From Caloramator mitchellensis (GTDB lineage: Bacteria; Bacillota; Clostridia; Clostridiales; Caloramatoraceae): a stretch of 64,000 nt of DNA. The notes under the pieces are model-generated. The model did no database searches. It saw only the letters and a list, made by a program, of their open reading frames with translations, and was not told the DNA's origin. Numbering within the stretch: position 1 is the stretch's first letter; every line of letters starts with the position of its first letter. Location: assembly GCF_001440545.1 (NCBI RefSeq), contig NZ_LKHP01000003.1, positions 186,001-250,000 on the forward strand. The letters are read 5' to 3'. Positions 43,760 through 56,972 of this stretch are shown piece after piece. Position numbers and translations under genes: made by a program.

Positions 43760-44762
43760 ATGGAGGAGAGAATTATAAGTTCTAATTTAAAAGAAGAGGA
43801 TATTGATTTAGAAGGAAGTTTAAGACCCAAAACTCTTAGGGAATATATAGGACAGACTAACGTAAAGGAAAGAATGTCAATATTCATTGAGGCTGCTAAA
43901 AATAGAGGAGAAGCTTTGGACCATGTATTGTTATACGGACCGCCTGGGCTTGGTAAGACTACTTTAGCAAGCATTATTGCAAATGAAATGGGCTCTGGGC
44001 TTAGAATAACGTCAGGCCCTGCAATCGAAAGGCCGGGGGATTTAGCAGCCATTCTTACTAATTTAAGCGATAAGGACGTTCTTTTTATAGATGAAATTCA
44101 CAGATTGAACAGAAGCGTTGAGGAAATTTTGTATCCAGCTATGGAAGATTTCTGTTTGGATATAATAATAGGTAAGGGACCTTCAGCAAGGTCGATTCGT
44201 ATTGACCTGCCAAAATTTACGTTGATTGGCGCAACGACAAGAGCAGGAATGCTCACCTCACCTTTAAGGGATAGATTTGGAGTTGTTACAAGGCTGGAGC
44301 TATATTCAATCTATGAACTGAAATTAATAGTTAAAAGGTCAGCAGGAATTTTAGACGTTGAAATAGATGAGGCGGGAGCAGTTGAAATTGCAAGACGTTC
44401 AAGAGGAACTCCAAGAATTGCAAACAGGCTGCTAAAGAGGGTTAGAGATTATGCTCAGGTTAGAGGAAATGGTAAAATTGATCATGAAACAGCAAGCAAA
44501 GCCCTTGACCTTTTAGAAGTAGATAAGCTTGGGCTCGACAATATAGACAGAAAATTGCTGGATACTATTATCAGAAAATTCTCTGGAGGACCCGTAGGGC
44601 TTGACACACTTGCGTATGCCATTGGAGAAGAAAGGGAGACAATTGAGGATGTATACGAACCATATCTTCTTCAAATTGGATTTTTGAGCAGAACTCCCCG
44701 TGGAAGGATTGCAACACAACTTGCATATAAACATCTTGGAATAAGCATTGGAGGAATTTATG

Positions 44763-44788
<26 letters not shown>
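43760..44788 (+). CDS. ruvB: Holliday junction DNA helicase RuvB
   Basis: Hexameric AAA+ motor, 342 residues, that drives branch migration with RuvA. Walker A GPPGLGKT, Walker B DEIHRLN, sensor [18 protein letters not shown] and the winged-helix end [13 protein letters not shown] are present. Its last 26 bases overlap the start of queA, which indicates translational coupling. Confidence 0.98.
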
Positions 44789-46924
<2,136 letters not shown>

Positions 46925-46936
46925 TCATAAATTTAT

Positions 46937-46970
46937 GTTCCATCTCATAATATTTTATAGGGGGTGGAAC
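46937..46970 (+). promoter_or_regulatory. Hairpin covering the TIGR04086 ribosome site
   Basis: GTTCCATC (46937-46944) pairs with GGTGGAAC (46963-46970), an 8-bp stem with one G-T, loop 18. The ribosome site GGGGGTGG (46960-46967) is inside the 3' arm, so it may lower translation of the next gene. Confidence 0.45.
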
Positions 46971-46971
46971 T

Positions 46972-47370
46972 ATGTCAAAAAAAGAAATTGATTTAAAGGA
47001 AAATTTAGCAAAAATTTATGCAAAGGCTGTGTTGAGGGGAATAATTTTATCTCTTGTATTGCTGGTTGTTATGTCGGCGGTTTCTTATTTGACTAAATTA
47101 GATGAAGGATATATGTCTACGATTACATGGGTTATCGCAGTTATTTCAATAAGCTATGCTGCGATATATGGAACATTGAGAATTGGCAAAAAGGGTTTTT
47201 TACATGGAGCATTAATTGGGGCAATATATGTAGTATTAATGTTTTTGTTTTCATTCTTAGCGGATAAGGGAGAACTTGATGTTAGAGGTTTTATAATCAA
47301 GCTCATGATGGCTATTGTTGTAGGAGCGCTAGCTGGTATGATAGGAATGGTTATTAAGGGGAGCGATTAA
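46972..47370 (+). CDS. TIGR04086 family membrane protein
   Basis: A 132-residue protein with four hydrophobic helices, of the TIGR04086 family that regularly lies next to the SCIFF genes in clostridia. Segments include LAKIYAKAVLRGIILSLVLL and LRIGKKGFLHGALIGAIYVV. Function unknown. It takes the place after tgt where yajC is often found. The start is preceded by GGGGGTGG, which may be paired in a hairpin. Confidence 0.85.
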   Translation: MSKKEIDLKENLAKIYAKAVLRGIILSLVLLVVMSAVSYLTKLDEGYMSTITWVIAVISISYAAIYGTLRIGKKGFLHGALIGAIYVVLMFLFSFLADKGELDVRGFIIKLMMAIVVGALAGMIGMVIKGSD

Positions 47371-47462
47371 TACTTGAACTTGAAGCAAATGGCTGGTATA
47401 ATTATCATGGTAGTCTTATCTTTGGTAATTGAATAATTATGTTTCAAAAGGAGGAGAAGAAA

Positions 47463-47603
47463 ATGAAGCATATAAGAACTATAAACGTTGGAACTTTGAA
47501 GGCAAGCATTGAAAAGCCAGGCTGCAAGGAATGCGCTAACTCATGTCAATCAGCTTGTAAGACTTCAGCTACAGTTGCAAATTTACCTTGTGAACATAAT
47601 TAA
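47463..47603 (+). CDS. scfA: SCIFF ranthipeptide precursor, five-cysteine variant
   Basis: A 46-residue ribosomal peptide precursor starting MKHIRTINVGTLKAS. The usual family has six cysteines in about 45 residues; here they are Cys21, 24, 28, 32 and 43, and residue 36, normally the fifth cysteine (in KTSCT), is Ala (codon GCT). Cys32 and Thr37, which I recall as the thioether-linked pair in the studied clostridial peptide CteA, are both kept. GGAGGAG precedes the ATG. The maturase gene follows, after a hairpin. Confidence 0.93.
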   Translation: MKHIRTINVGTLKASIEKPGCKECANSCQSACKTSATVANLPCEHN

Positions 47604-47605
47604 TG

Positions 47606-47633
47606 AGCAGTAACTTTTAAGTTACTGCTTTTA
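47606..47633 (+). terminator. Hairpin between scfA and scfB
   Basis: AGCAGTAAC (47606-47614) pairs with GTTACTGCT (47621-47629), then TTTT. A partial terminator here would give far more precursor than enzyme. Confidence 0.7.
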
Positions 47634-47654
47634 AGTTTAAAAGGAGGAAGAGAT

Positions 47655-49016
47655 TTGAAAATTCATAGATTTAGAATGTTTGATAGGAACATTGTTATAG
47701 ATGTAAACAGTGGAGCAATTCATGTTGTTGACGATGTGGTAATGGAAGTATTAGGATATTTTGAAACTAAAACAAAGGAAGAGATAGTTGAATTATTGTC
47801 GGACAAGCATTCTAGGGAATCAATTCAAGAGGCCTTTGAAGAAATAGAATATTTGATAAATGAAAATATGTTATTTACTGAAGATTTTTATAAGGATATT
47901 GTTATGAACGATAACAATCCAACATTTATAAAGGCTATGTGCCTTAATATTGCACACGATTGCAATTTAAAGTGCAAATATTGTTTTGCATCTGAAGGAA
48001 GCTACGAAGGCAGAAGGCTTTTGATGAGTGCAGAAGTTGGTAAAAAGGCTATAGATTTTGTCATAAAAAATTCAGGATACAGACATAATATTGAAGTTGA
48101 TTTATTTGGTGGAGAGCCGCTGATGAATTTTAATGCGGTTAAAGAGATTGTTGAATATGCAAGGGAGCAGGAAAAGAAATATGGAAAGAATATTAGGTTT
48201 ACAATGACAACAAATGCAACTTTGCTCAGTGATGAAATAATGGATTTTATAGATAAAAACATGGGCAATGTAATACTAAGTATTGATGGCAGAAAGGATG
48301 TCAACGACAAAATAAGAATTAGATATGATGGTTCTGGAACTTTTGAATCGATATTGCCTAAAATTAAAAAAATGGTAGCAAGAAGGGACAAAAATAAGCA
48401 ATATTATGTAAGAGGAACATTTACAAGGGAAAATACGGATTTCTATAACGATGTTGTATTTTTAGCAGATGAAGGTTTCAATGAAATTTCAATAGAGCCT
48501 GTTGTGTTGCCTGATGAAAGCAATCTTTCGCTAAGAAAAGAAGATTTGCCTGAAATTTTTGAACAATACGAAAAGATTGCTCTTGAGATTGTAAAAAGAA
48601 AGCAGGAAGGCAAAGAGTTTAAGTTCTACCATTTCAACATCGATATAAACGGTGGACCATGTGTTTACAAAAGAGTGTCAGGTTGTGGTGCAGGTTATGA
48701 ATATGTCGCTGTAACTCCTGAGGGGGATATTTATCCATGTCATCAGTTTGTTGGAAAGGAAGAATTTAAACTTGGAAATATAGAAGATGGGAAATTAAAC
48801 GATAAATTGATGGATGAGTTTAAAAATGCACACATTTATAATAAACCTATATGTTCAGAATGTTGGGCAAAATTTTACTGCAGCGGAGGTTGCCAGGCAA
48901 ATAATCATGCCTTCAATAGGGATATTCATATTCCATACGAGGTTGGCTGCGAAATGATGAAAAAGAGAATTGAATGTGCAATCGCTGTGAAGGTATTAGA
49001 TGCAGAAAAAAATTAA
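47655..49016 (+). CDS. scfB: SCIFF radical SAM maturase (SPASM domain)
   Basis: Installs thioether bonds in the SCIFF peptide. 453 residues: an N-terminal peptide-binding (RRE/PqqD-like) region (about 1-85), the radical SAM CNLKCKYC motif (Cys103, 107, 110), and a C-terminal SPASM domain with cysteines for two auxiliary iron-sulfur clusters (CHQF, CSECWAKFYCSGGC). It starts with TTG behind AAAGGAGG. Forms the scfA-scfB unit between tgt and secD, the usual clostridial location. Confidence 0.95.
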   Translation: MKIHRFRMFDRNIVIDVNSGAIHVVDDVVMEVLGYFETKTKEEIVELLSDKHSRESIQEAFEEIEYLINENMLFTEDFYKDIVMNDNNPTFIKAMCLNIAHDCNLKCKYCFASEGSYEGRRLLMSAEVGKKAIDFVIKNSGYRHNIEVDLFGGEPLMNFNAVKEIVEYAREQEKKYGKNIRFTMTTNATLLSDEIMDFIDKNMGNVILSIDGRKDVNDKIRIRYDGSGTFESILPKIKKMVARRDKNKQYYVRGTFTRENTDFYNDVVFLADEGFNEISIEPVVLPDESNLSLRKEDLPEIFEQYEKIALEIVKRKQEGKEFKFYHFNIDINGGPCVYKRVSGCGAGYEYVAVTPEGDIYPCHQFVGKEEFKLGNIEDGKLNDKLMDEFKNAHIYNKPICSECWAKFYCSGGCQANNHAFNRDIHIPYEVGCEMMKKRIECAIAVKVLDAEKN

Positions 49017-49117
49017 TTTTTAGCAGGATTTTTTGAAGTTATGGAGAATTACTTAAAGTAGTTTGTTTTAGTAGCATTTGTCCTAAAAATAGACTTGTAA
49101 TACAAAGGGGGATTAAT

Positions 49118-50350
49118 ATGAAAACAAGAGGACGAATTAATTTTACATTGAGCATGCTCATAATTATTATCGCCGCATTTATTCTGGTAAATGGCGTAAC
49201 AATTGGGAATTATCAAATTAAATCATTAAGCAAGGTCGTAAAACTTGGACTTGATTTAAAGGGCGGAGTTTACGTTGAAGAGGAAATTGTAGATAAAAAT
49301 GTAAGCAAGGATACTATTGAAAGAACAAGAGACTTGATTGAACTCAGAGTCAACTCATTAGGCGTTAGCGAGCCAATAGTTGCTATAACAGGCAGCAATA
49401 GAATAAGAGTGGAAATACCAGGAATATATGACCCTAAGGCTGCACTTGAACAGATTGGTAAAACAGGAAGGCTAAGATTTGTAGGACCTAACAACGATGA
49501 AATAGTTACTGGTAAGGACGTTGCAGATGCTACAGTAGGTGTTAATCAACAAACAAACGCTCCAGTTGTTCAGCTTAAATTAAACGCAGAGGGAGCTAAA
49601 AAGTTTGCTGAAGCAACACAAAAATATTTAGGAAAACAAATTGCAATATATATGGATGATGAACTTGTTTCAGCTCCATCTGTTCAGGATGTTATTCCGA
49701 ATGGTGAAGCTATAATAACTGGAAGCAAGAATGTTGAGGAAGCAAAAAGGCTAGCTGGAATTATAAAGTCAGGTGCTCTTCCTGTAAAGTTAAATCCAGC
49801 AACAATAAGAGCTATAGGACCTGCGCTTGGTGCCGAAGCTATTCCAACAAGCTTAAAGGCAGCAGCAATTGGTATATTATTAGTTATGTTATTTATGCTT
49901 GTTTACTATAAAATTCCAGGATTTATTGCTAACCTTGCATTAACAGTTTATATGATGATAACAGCTTTAATATTTACGCTTGTATTAAAGGCAACTTTGA
50001 CATTGCCAGGTATTGCTGGTCTTTTACTTTCAGTAGGTATGGCAGTTGATGCTAATGTTCTTATTTTTGAAAGAATAAAGGAAGAATTGAAGCTTGGAAA
50101 ATCTCTAAGAACTGCTATAGATGCAGGCTTTAAGAGGGCGTTTACATCAATATTTGACTCAAATATAACTACACTGATTGCAGGTTTTGTTCTATATTTT
50201 GTAGGAACTGGTTCAGTTAAAGGTTTTGCCCTCACCCTAAATATAGGTGTTCTAGCAAGTATGTTCACAGCAATAACAGTTACAAGATTCCTATTAAAAT
50301 CATTTGTTAATGCTGGTTGGATAACAAATAGCAAATTCTACGGAGCATAA
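49118..50350 (+). CDS. secD: Protein translocase subunit SecD
   Basis: An accessory Sec subunit that uses the proton gradient to pull exported protein. 410 residues: one N-terminal helix, a P1 extracytoplasmic domain with GLDLKGGVYVE, ELRVNSLGVSEP and LNAEGAKKFAEAT, then five membrane helices with SVGMAVDANVLIFERIKEEL. AAGGGGG precedes the ATG. secF follows 14 bases later. The partner yajC is not adjacent. Confidence 0.96.
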   Translation: MKTRGRINFTLSMLIIIIAAFILVNGVTIGNYQIKSLSKVVKLGLDLKGGVYVEEEIVDKNVSKDTIERTRDLIELRVNSLGVSEPIVAITGSNRIRVEIPGIYDPKAALEQIGKTGRLRFVGPNNDEIVTGKDVADATVGVNQQTNAPVVQLKLNAEGAKKFAEATQKYLGKQIAIYMDDELVSAPSVQDVIPNGEAIITGSKNVEEAKRLAGIIKSGALPVKLNPATIRAIGPALGAEAIPTSLKAAAIGILLVMLFMLVYYKIPGFIANLALTVYMMITALIFTLVLKATLTLPGIAGLLLSVGMAVDANVLIFERIKEELKLGKSLRTAIDAGFKRAFTSIFDSNITTLIAGFVLYFVGTGSVKGFALTLNIGVLASMFTAITVTRFLLKSFVNAGWITNSKFYGA

Positions 50351-50364
50351 GGGGAGGGGATACG

Positions 50365-51237
50365 ATGGAAAGAATGTATAAGATAATTGAAAAAAGAAAA
50401 TTGTGGTTTTCAATTTCGTTGATCATAATTTTAATTGGTTTAGGAGCGCTTGCATTTAAAGGATTAAACCTTGGTATAGATTTTAAGGGTGGAACTGTTA
50501 TTACAATTAAAATTGGACAAGAGTTTAACGTTGAAGAATTGAGAAAATCGCTTGAAAAGTATGATACACAGATTGACGTAAGAGAGATAGAAGGGCAAGA
50601 AGTTACAATAAGAAGTAACAAGATAACTACAGAACAGGTAAATCAAATTTTTGCTGACGTAAAGGCAAAGTATAATTTAAAAGATGATGCTCTTCGTTCA
50701 ATCGATACAATTGGACCTACAATAGGTCAAGAACTAAGGAAAAGTGCAATCATCGCAACACTTCTTGCAACAATAGGTATATTAGCATACGTTACAATAA
50801 GATTTGAATTGTGGTCAGGACTTGCTGCGATTGTAGCTTTAATTCACGACCTTTTGATAACATTGACTGTTTATGCAGTATTACAAATTCCTGTAAACAG
50901 CAGCTTTATTGCAGCTATGCTTACTATACTTGGATATTCAATAAACGATACAATAGTTGTTTTTGACAGAATAAGAGAAAACAAAAAGGCTGGAAAATAT
51001 CACGACTTTGAAACTTTAGCTGATGCAAGTATTACACAAACTTTAGCAAGGTCAATCAATACTGTTATGACTACATTGTTTACAATAACAGCAATATACT
51101 TGTTAGGGGTTCCAGCTATCAAGGAATTTGCTCTTCCACTTATAATAGGTATTGTTAGCGGTGCATATTCGTCAATTTTTATAGCAACCCCACTTTGGGT
51201 ATTGTTTGAAAAGAAGGCAGGGCAAAAGGTAGCATAG
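50365..51237 (+). CDS. secF: Protein translocase subunit SecF
   Basis: Partner of SecD, 290 residues, with GLNLGIDFKGGTVITI in its periplasm-side domain and TILGYSINDTIVVFDRIREN plus RSINTVMTTLFTI in the membrane part. Separate from secD here, as in most bacteria but unlike Bacillus. GGGGAGGGG precedes the ATG. A strong terminator overlaps its stop codon. Confidence 0.97.
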   Translation: MERMYKIIEKRKLWFSISLIIILIGLGALAFKGLNLGIDFKGGTVITIKIGQEFNVEELRKSLEKYDTQIDVREIEGQEVTIRSNKITTEQVNQIFADVKAKYNLKDDALRSIDTIGPTIGQELRKSAIIATLLATIGILAYVTIRFELWSGLAAIVALIHDLLITLTVYAVLQIPVNSSFIAAMLTILGYSINDTIVVFDRIRENKKAGKYHDFETLADASITQTLARSINTVMTTLFTITAIYLLGVPAIKEFALPLIIGIVSGAYSSIFIATPLWVLFEKKAGQKVA

Positions 51238-51266
51238 GAGTTAGCGGCTGCTAACTCCTTTTTTTA
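51237..51266 (+). terminator. Terminator after secF
   Basis: GGAGTTAGC pairs perfectly with GCTAACTCC around GGCT, followed by eight T. Confidence 0.93.
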
Positions 51267-51346
51267 TTGCATAATTTAAATTCTTTGTATATAATATCTT
51301 TGTTTGCTTTAATTTTAGTAATTTTGTCTGTCAAGGAGAAACCTTT

Positions 51347-53728
51347 ATGAAAAGATGGAAATTAAAAAATATTGCCGATAATGCAAAAGTTCATCAAAGC
51401 GATTTGGTTAGCAAACTTCTTTTATCAAGGGGTATTGTAAACAAAGAACAGGCAGACAATTTTTTGCATCCTGACTTAAAAAATCTTTATGACCCATATC
51501 TATTAAAGGATATGGACAGAGCTATTGAGAGAATTGACGAAGCTATTATAAAAAGACAAAAGATTTATATTTACGGGGACTACGATGTAGATGGCATTAC
51601 AAGCTCTGCAATTCTTTACAGAGCTTTTAAGAGGCTTGGGGTGGATATCAATTTTTATATTCCAGATAGATTGAACGAAGGATATGGGATTAATAAGGAA
51701 GCAATAGACCACATACATTCCCTTGCGGTGGATTTGATAATAACTGTTGACTGCGGCATATCAGCTATAGAAGAAGTAGAATATGCAAAAAGTTTAGGAC
51801 TTGATATAATAATAACCGACCATCATGAGTGTAAAAACATTATACCTGACACAATTGCGATAAATCCCAAAAGGCATGATTGCAGTTATCCATATAAGGG
51901 CTTATCTGGATGTGGAGTTGCATTTAAATTAGTCCAAGCACTTTACAGCAAATATAGAATTCAAGGGTATGAAGAACTATTAGATTTAGTTTCAATTGGG
52001 ACTATTGCTGATGTTGTAGATTTGTCCGACGAAAATAGAATTATTGTTAAATATGGCTTAGAAAAACTTATGTCTACTGAAAAAGTGGGACTTAAAGCTT
52101 TAATGCAGGTAGCTGGTATAAAGGAAAAAATTTCTGCCTACAATGTAGCTTTTCAAATAGCGCCAAGGCTGAATGCTGCAGGAAGGTTGTCTGATGCAAA
52201 GATTGCTGTTGAATTATTTATAACTTCAGATGAAAACAAAGCGATGCAGATTGCAAAATATCTTGACCAGGAAAACAAAAAAAGGCAGGATATTGAACTT
52301 GGCATTTTGAATGAATGCATTGACAAAATAGCAAAAGAAGTTAATTTGCAGGAAGATAGAGTAATCGTTTTAGCATCTCCTAACTGGCATATTGGAGTTG
52401 TAGGGATAGTTGCATCGAGGATAGTGGAAAGGTTCCACAGACCTACAGTACTTTTTTGTAAGGAAGGCTCAAGATGCAGAGGGTCAGCAAGAAGCATAGA
52501 AGGTTTTAACATGTTTGAGAACCTACTTGATTGTTCAGACTTGCTTGTTAAGTTTGGAGGGCATGAACTTGCTGCTGGGATGACTATTGAATACGAAAAA
52601 TTGGATGAATTTAGAAAGAGACTAAATGCACTTGCAAAAAAAATTGATAGTTCCTATTTTGTTGATTGTATAGATGCTGATTTGGAAGTTGATGTGAATG
52701 ATTTAAATATTCAAACAGCAGAAACAGTTAATTTACTAGAACCTTTTGGAATGGGAAATCCACAGCCTTTATTTGTTTTAAAAGATGCGGAAGTAGTATC
52801 AAAAAGATTGATTGGAAATGATAGGTTTATAAAATTTGTGATTGAAAAAGATGGACAAAAATTTGACTGTATAGATTTTAATAATAAATACGATATGATA
52901 AATAAGCCTTGGGAAGCTGTTGATTTGCTCTTTAATATGAATATAAATGAATGGAATAGCAACAGGAGTCTGCAACTGATTATTAAAGATATAAAACCCA
53001 CTGCGTTTAAGTTAACAAATGATTTAAAAACAGATTACTTTAAGCATTTGAAAAACTATCTATCGAATATTAATATTAGTAATATTGAATGTAATAATAT
53101 TAATTTTGTGAAAAAAGATATTGAAATTTTAAAGGAATTTGCATACTTTAATAAGGGGCATATTTTAATAGGTGATAGGAATTCATTAGATGAGCTTGAT
53201 TTTTTACTTGATATAAAAGATTTAAATTTATTTGAAAGCCAAAGCGACTTTGGAATTATCCTCTTTCCAAAATTTAATTATGAAAACTTTAATGGAAATA
53301 AATTATTGATTTATGATTTTCTTTTAAAAGCTGAGGATTATGCTCTTTTAAACAATTCAAATTGCGATGTAATACATTTTGTTTCAAGTGATAAATTAGA
53401 GCGATTGTCTATGTTGAAAAATTTAACTACTTTTGACGAAAAATTACTTATTAAATTTGTTGAAGGTTTGATGTATAATGATTTTGTTGGAACTGTTAAT
53501 GATTTAGCAAAAAAGTATGATTCTAATGGATTTATTTTTTCAAGGTTGTTAAATGCATTAAGAAAAGCTGGGTGTATTGACGTTATAAATAAAGACAATA
53601 ATTATTACATCAAGTTTACAGGCAAAAAGAAGGATTGCTGCGATATAAAAGATAATTTAGCTTTAAATTTTGAAATGATTATAAACAATTTAGAAAATAA
53701 AATCAGGGAGGAATTAATATGGATTTAA
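51347..53728 (+). CDS. recJ: Single-stranded-DNA-specific exonuclease RecJ
   Basis: A 5'-3' exonuclease of repair and recombination. The DHH domain has [24 protein letters not shown] and ITDHHEC; DHHA1 has [15 protein letters not shown] and [10 protein letters not shown]; an OB domain follows. At 793 residues it is longer than the about 580 of Escherichia coli RecJ; the last 220 residues form the extra C-terminal domain common in Firmicutes. Its 3' end overlaps apt by 10 bases. Confidence 0.95.
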   Translation: MKRWKLKNIADNAKVHQSDLVSKLLLSRGIVNKEQADNFLHPDLKNLYDPYLLKDMDRAIERIDEAIIKRQKIYIYGDYDVDGITSSAILYRAFKRLGVDINFYIPDRLNEGYGINKEAIDHIHSLAVDLIITVDCGISAIEEVEYAKSLGLDIIITDHHECKNIIPDTIAINPKRHDCSYPYKGLSGCGVAFKLVQALYSKYRIQGYEELLDLVSIGTIADVVDLSDENRIIVKYGLEKLMSTEKVGLKALMQVAGIKEKISAYNVAFQIAPRLNAAGRLSDAKIAVELFITSDENKAMQIAKYLDQENKKRQDIELGILNECIDKIAKEVNLQEDRVIVLASPNWHIGVVGIVASRIVERFHRPTVLFCKEGSRCRGSARSIEGFNMFENLLDCSDLLVKFGGHELAAGMTIEYEKLDEFRKRLNALAKKIDSSYFVDCIDADLEVDVNDLNIQTAETVNLLEPFGMGNPQPLFVLKDAEVVSKRLIGNDRFIKFVIEKDGQKFDCIDFNNKYDMINKPWEAVDLLFNMNINEWNSNRSLQLIIKDIKPTAFKLTNDLKTDYFKHLKNYLSNINISNIECNNINFVKKDIEILKEFAYFNKGHILIGDRNSLDELDFLLDIKDLNLFESQSDFGIILFPKFNYENFNGNKLLIYDFLLKAEDYALLNNSNCDVIHFVSSDKLERLSMLKNLTTFDEKLLIKFVEGLMYNDFVGTVNDLAKKYDSNGFIFSRLLNALRKAGCIDVINKDNNYYIKFTGKKKDCCDIKDNLALNFEMIINNLENKIREELIWI

Positions 53729-54237
53729 GAGAAAAAATAAGAGTAATAGAAGACTTTCCTAAGAAGGGAATTAGCTTTAAGGACATAACTACTTTATTAA
53801 AAGATGGAGATGATTTCAGATACGTTATAGATAAAATTGTTGAAATTGTAAAGGAAAAGGAAGTTGATATTGTTGTAGGTCCTGAAGCAAGAGGTTTTGT
53901 TTTAGGAGCACCTGCAGCATATTCGCTTGGAGTTGGTTTTGTGCCAGTTAGAAAGCCAGGTAAACTTCCTGCAGATACTTTGAAGTTCGAGTATTCGCTT
54001 GAATATGGCAACGATGCTCTTGAAATTCATAAGGATGCAATAAAACCAGGCCAAAGAGTTCTAATTGTTGATGATTTATTAGCTACCGGTGGAACAATCT
54101 CAGCTGTTGCAAAGCTTGTAGAACAGCTTGGAGGAGTTGTTGCAAGCATGGTATTTGTAGTAGAGCTTACAGGATTAAACGGAAGAGAAAAACTTGAAGG
54201 ATACGATGTAGAATCTCTTGTTCAGTATGAGTTCTAA
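53719..54237 (+). CDS. apt: Adenine phosphoribosyltransferase
   Basis: Salvages adenine to AMP with PRPP. 172 residues, with [21 protein letters not shown], the [12 protein letters not shown] block, and the PRPP loop [22 protein letters not shown] inside the end of recJ is its ribosome site, so translation is coupled. The recJ-apt-rel order is common in Firmicutes. Confidence 0.97.
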   Translation: MDLREKIRVIEDFPKKGISFKDITTLLKDGDDFRYVIDKIVEIVKEKEVDIVVGPEARGFVLGAPAAYSLGVGFVPVRKPGKLPADTLKFEYSLEYGNDALEIHKDAIKPGQRVLIVDDLLATGGTISAVAKLVEQLGGVVASMVFVVELTGLNGREKLEGYDVESLVQYEF

Positions 54238-54290
54238 TTGTCGAAAAAATTTGCAAATTGGTGATAATTAATATATAATATATTAAAAAC

Positions 54291-54319
54291 ATGGCTGGTT
54301 TATACCAGCCATAAATTTT
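54291..54319 (+). terminator. Possible terminator/attenuator before rel
   Basis: ATGGCTGG (54291-54298) pairs with CCAGCCAT (54305-54312); the downstream T-run is interrupted. Confidence 0.45.
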
Positions 54320-54338
54320 ACGAGGGAAGAGGGCTAGT

Positions 54339-56501
54339 ATGCTTCAAAGGATTTTGGATAGGATAAATGAGAACAATCTTGAGGTTAATATAGAGCTTAT
54401 TAAAAAAGCATATTCAATTGCCGAAAAGGCACACGAAGGACAATTTAGGGAATCAGGGGACCCATATATATTGCATCCTGTTGAGGTTGCGTTGATTCTT
54501 ATCGATATGGGGCTGGATACTGATACTATTTGTGCTGCCCTCTTGCACGATGTGGTTGAAGATACGCAACTAAGTTATGACGATGTAAAAAACGATTTCA
54601 ACGAAAGCATCGCAGACCTTGTTGATGGAGTAACTAAACTTGGAATGATTGAATACAAGACAAAGGAAGAGCAGCAGGCAGAAAATATTAGAAAAGTTCT
54701 TATTGCAATGTCAAAGGATATAAGAGTAATACTGATAAAGCTTGCCGATAGACTTCACAATATGAGAACGCTAAAATATTTACCTCCTGAAAAGCAAAAA
54801 TCAAAGGCACAGGAGACTCTTGATATATACGCCCCTCTTGCCCATAGGCTTGGTATATCCAAGGTGAAGTGGGAGCTTGAAGATTTGTGTCTTAGGTATT
54901 TGCACCCAGAGGAATATTATGAATTAGTATCAAAGGTTCAGAAAAAGAGAAATGAAAGAGAAAATGAGATAAATGAGATAAAGCGCATATTAAATGAAAA
55001 ACTAGAGCAGTCGGGAATTAAAGCGGATATAGATGGAAGACCAAAACATTTTTACAGCATCTACAGAAAGATGTATTATAAAAACAAGACATTTGACCAG
55101 ATTTTTGACCTTTTAGCCGTGAGGGTTATTGTTGATAGTATAAGGGATTGCTATGCTGCCCTTGGAATTGTCCATACCTTATGGAAACCTATTCCAGGAA
55201 GGTTTAAGGATTATATAGCCATGCCAAAGCCTAATATGTATCAATCGCTTCACTCTACTGTTATCGGTCCAAATGGACAGCCCTTTGAAATACAAATAAG
55301 AACATGGGACATGCATAGAACAGCTGAATATGGTATAGCTGCCCACTGGAAATACAAAGAGGGAATCGATGACAAAGAACTCGATATGGATGATAAACTT
55401 AAGTGGTTAAGGCAGATACTTGAATATCAGAAGGAGACCAAGGATGCTAAGGAGTTTATGGAGACGGTCAAGATTGACCTGTTTTCAGATGAGGTATTCG
55501 TGTTTACTCCCAAGGGCAATGTTATCGACTTGCCTGTTGATTCAACTCCAATTGATTTTGCTTATAGGATTCATACGGATGTAGGAAATAAATGCATTGG
55601 AGCCAAAGTTAACGGAAAGATGGTTCCACTTGATTATAAATTAAAAACTGGGGATATAGTCGAGATAATAACAAATGCAAATTCAAAGGGACCGAGCAGG
55701 GACTGGTTAAATATAGCTAAGAGTTCCCAGGCAAAGAACAAGATTAGACAATTCTTTAAAAGAACATTTAAAGAGGAAAACATCGAAAAGGGCAAGGAGA
55801 GCATAGAGAGGGAAATTAAAAGACAGGGGCTTAATTTCAGCGAAGTGATGAAGTCTGAATATATCGAAGTCGTATTAAAGAAATTTAATTTTTCAAATTT
55901 GGATGATTTATATTCATCCATTGGAAATGGTGCTTTAACGTCTAATCAGGTTATTAGCAGAATAAAGGAAGAGATAAGAAAGAATGAGCCGCAAAAGGAA
56001 GTAGTAATAGAAGAAAAAGTTGAGAGAAAGCCTAAGAAGTATGAAAATAAAAAGCCTGGAATTGTAGTTGAAGGTGAAAAGGACCTTTTTGTTAGATTTT
56101 CAAAATGCTGCAATCCTATTCCAGGCGATGAGATAATTGGTTTTATAACCAAGGGTAGAGGAATTTCTATTCATAGAAAGGATTGCACTAATTTTCAACA
56201 TCTTGCTGAAAATGAACCGGAAAGGGTTGTTGAAGCAAGCTGGACAGGTGAGCATACTACAAATTTCCTTGCTGAAATATCAATTGAGGCTACGGATAGA
56301 TATGGTCTAATTGCGGATGTATCTACCATATTGACAAACTCAAAACTGCCGGTTAAGGCGATTAATGCAAGAACAACCAAAAACAATGTTGCTTTAATCA
56401 ATTTAACGCTTGAGGTCAACAACGTTGACCAGATAGAAAAGATTATGAGAGAATTAAGAAGGATAACGGGAGTTACAGACGTTTATAGAAATTTAAGCTA
56501 G
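54339..56501 (+). CDS. rel: Bifunctional (p)ppGpp synthetase/hydrolase
   Basis: Master enzyme of the stringent response, 720 residues. HD hydrolase domain with [12 protein letters not shown] and HDVVEDT; synthetase domain with [25 protein letters not shown] and HWKYKEG; then TGS (about 390-450), zinc-finger (CCNPIPGD) and ACT domains. The hydrolase HD pair and synthetase residues look intact, so both activities are expected. GGGAAGAGGG precedes the ATG. Confidence 0.97.
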   Translation: MLQRILDRINENNLEVNIELIKKAYSIAEKAHEGQFRESGDPYILHPVEVALILIDMGLDTDTICAALLHDVVEDTQLSYDDVKNDFNESIADLVDGVTKLGMIEYKTKEEQQAENIRKVLIAMSKDIRVILIKLADRLHNMRTLKYLPPEKQKSKAQETLDIYAPLAHRLGISKVKWELEDLCLRYLHPEEYYELVSKVQKKRNERENEINEIKRILNEKLEQSGIKADIDGRPKHFYSIYRKMYYKNKTFDQIFDLLAVRVIVDSIRDCYAALGIVHTLWKPIPGRFKDYIAMPKPNMYQSLHSTVIGPNGQPFEIQIRTWDMHRTAEYGIAAHWKYKEGIDDKELDMDDKLKWLRQILEYQKETKDAKEFMETVKIDLFSDEVFVFTPKGNVIDLPVDSTPIDFAYRIHTDVGNKCIGAKVNGKMVPLDYKLKTGDIVEIITNANSKGPSRDWLNIAKSSQAKNKIRQFFKRTFKEENIEKGKESIEREIKRQGLNFSEVMKSEYIEVVLKKFNFSNLDDLYSSIGNGALTSNQVISRIKEEIRKNEPQKEVVIEEKVERKPKKYENKKPGIVVEGEKDLFVRFSKCCNPIPGDEIIGFITKGRGISIHRKDCTNFQHLAENEPERVVEASWTGEHTTNFLAEISIEATDRYGLIADVSTILTNSKLPVKAINARTTKNNVALINLTLEVNNVDQIEKIMRELRRITGVTDVYRNLS

Positions 56502-56511
56502 GGGTGGTAAA

Positions 56512-56961
56512 ATGAGAGCAGTTGTGCAAAGAGTGAAGAGGGCTTCAGTTGTTGCCGATGGAGAACTGACTGGAAAGATTGATAAGGGGCTTTTAATTCT
56601 ATTAGGTGTTGAAGACGCTGATAATCAAGAGGATATTAAGTATCTTGCAGAAAAAATATGCAATTTAAGGATATTCGAAGATGAAGATGAAAAAATGAAT
56701 TTATCCCTTGTGGATGTTAAAGGAGCATTGCTTGTTGTTTCTCAGTTCACACTTTACGGTGACTGCAGAAAGGGCAGAAGACCTAATTTTATGATGGCAG
56801 CAAGGCCGGAATATGCTGAAAAAATGTATCTTGAATTTGTTGAAGAGTGTAAGAAATATATAGGAGATGTTCAAACAGGAAAGTTTGCTGCATACATGGA
56901 TGTTGAACTTGTAAACGATGGACCTGTTACACTTCTTATAGACAGCAAAAAGAATTTTTAG
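56512..56961 (+). CDS. dtd: D-aminoacyl-tRNA deacylase
   Basis: Removes D-amino acids from tRNA, 149 residues. Key motifs are the N-terminal [31 protein letters not shown] (Ser-Gln-x-Thr site) and the C-terminal GPVTLLIDS (Gly-cisPro motif). Ten bases after rel, nine before the metallo-hydrolase gene, a common clostridial arrangement. Confidence 0.97.
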   Translation: MRAVVQRVKRASVVADGELTGKIDKGLLILLGVEDADNQEDIKYLAEKICNLRIFEDEDEKMNLSLVDVKGALLVVSQFTLYGDCRKGRRPNFMMAARPEYAEKMYLEFVEECKKYIGDVQTGKFAAYMDVELVNDGPVTLLIDSKKNF

Positions 56962-56972
56962 TAGGTGATTTG

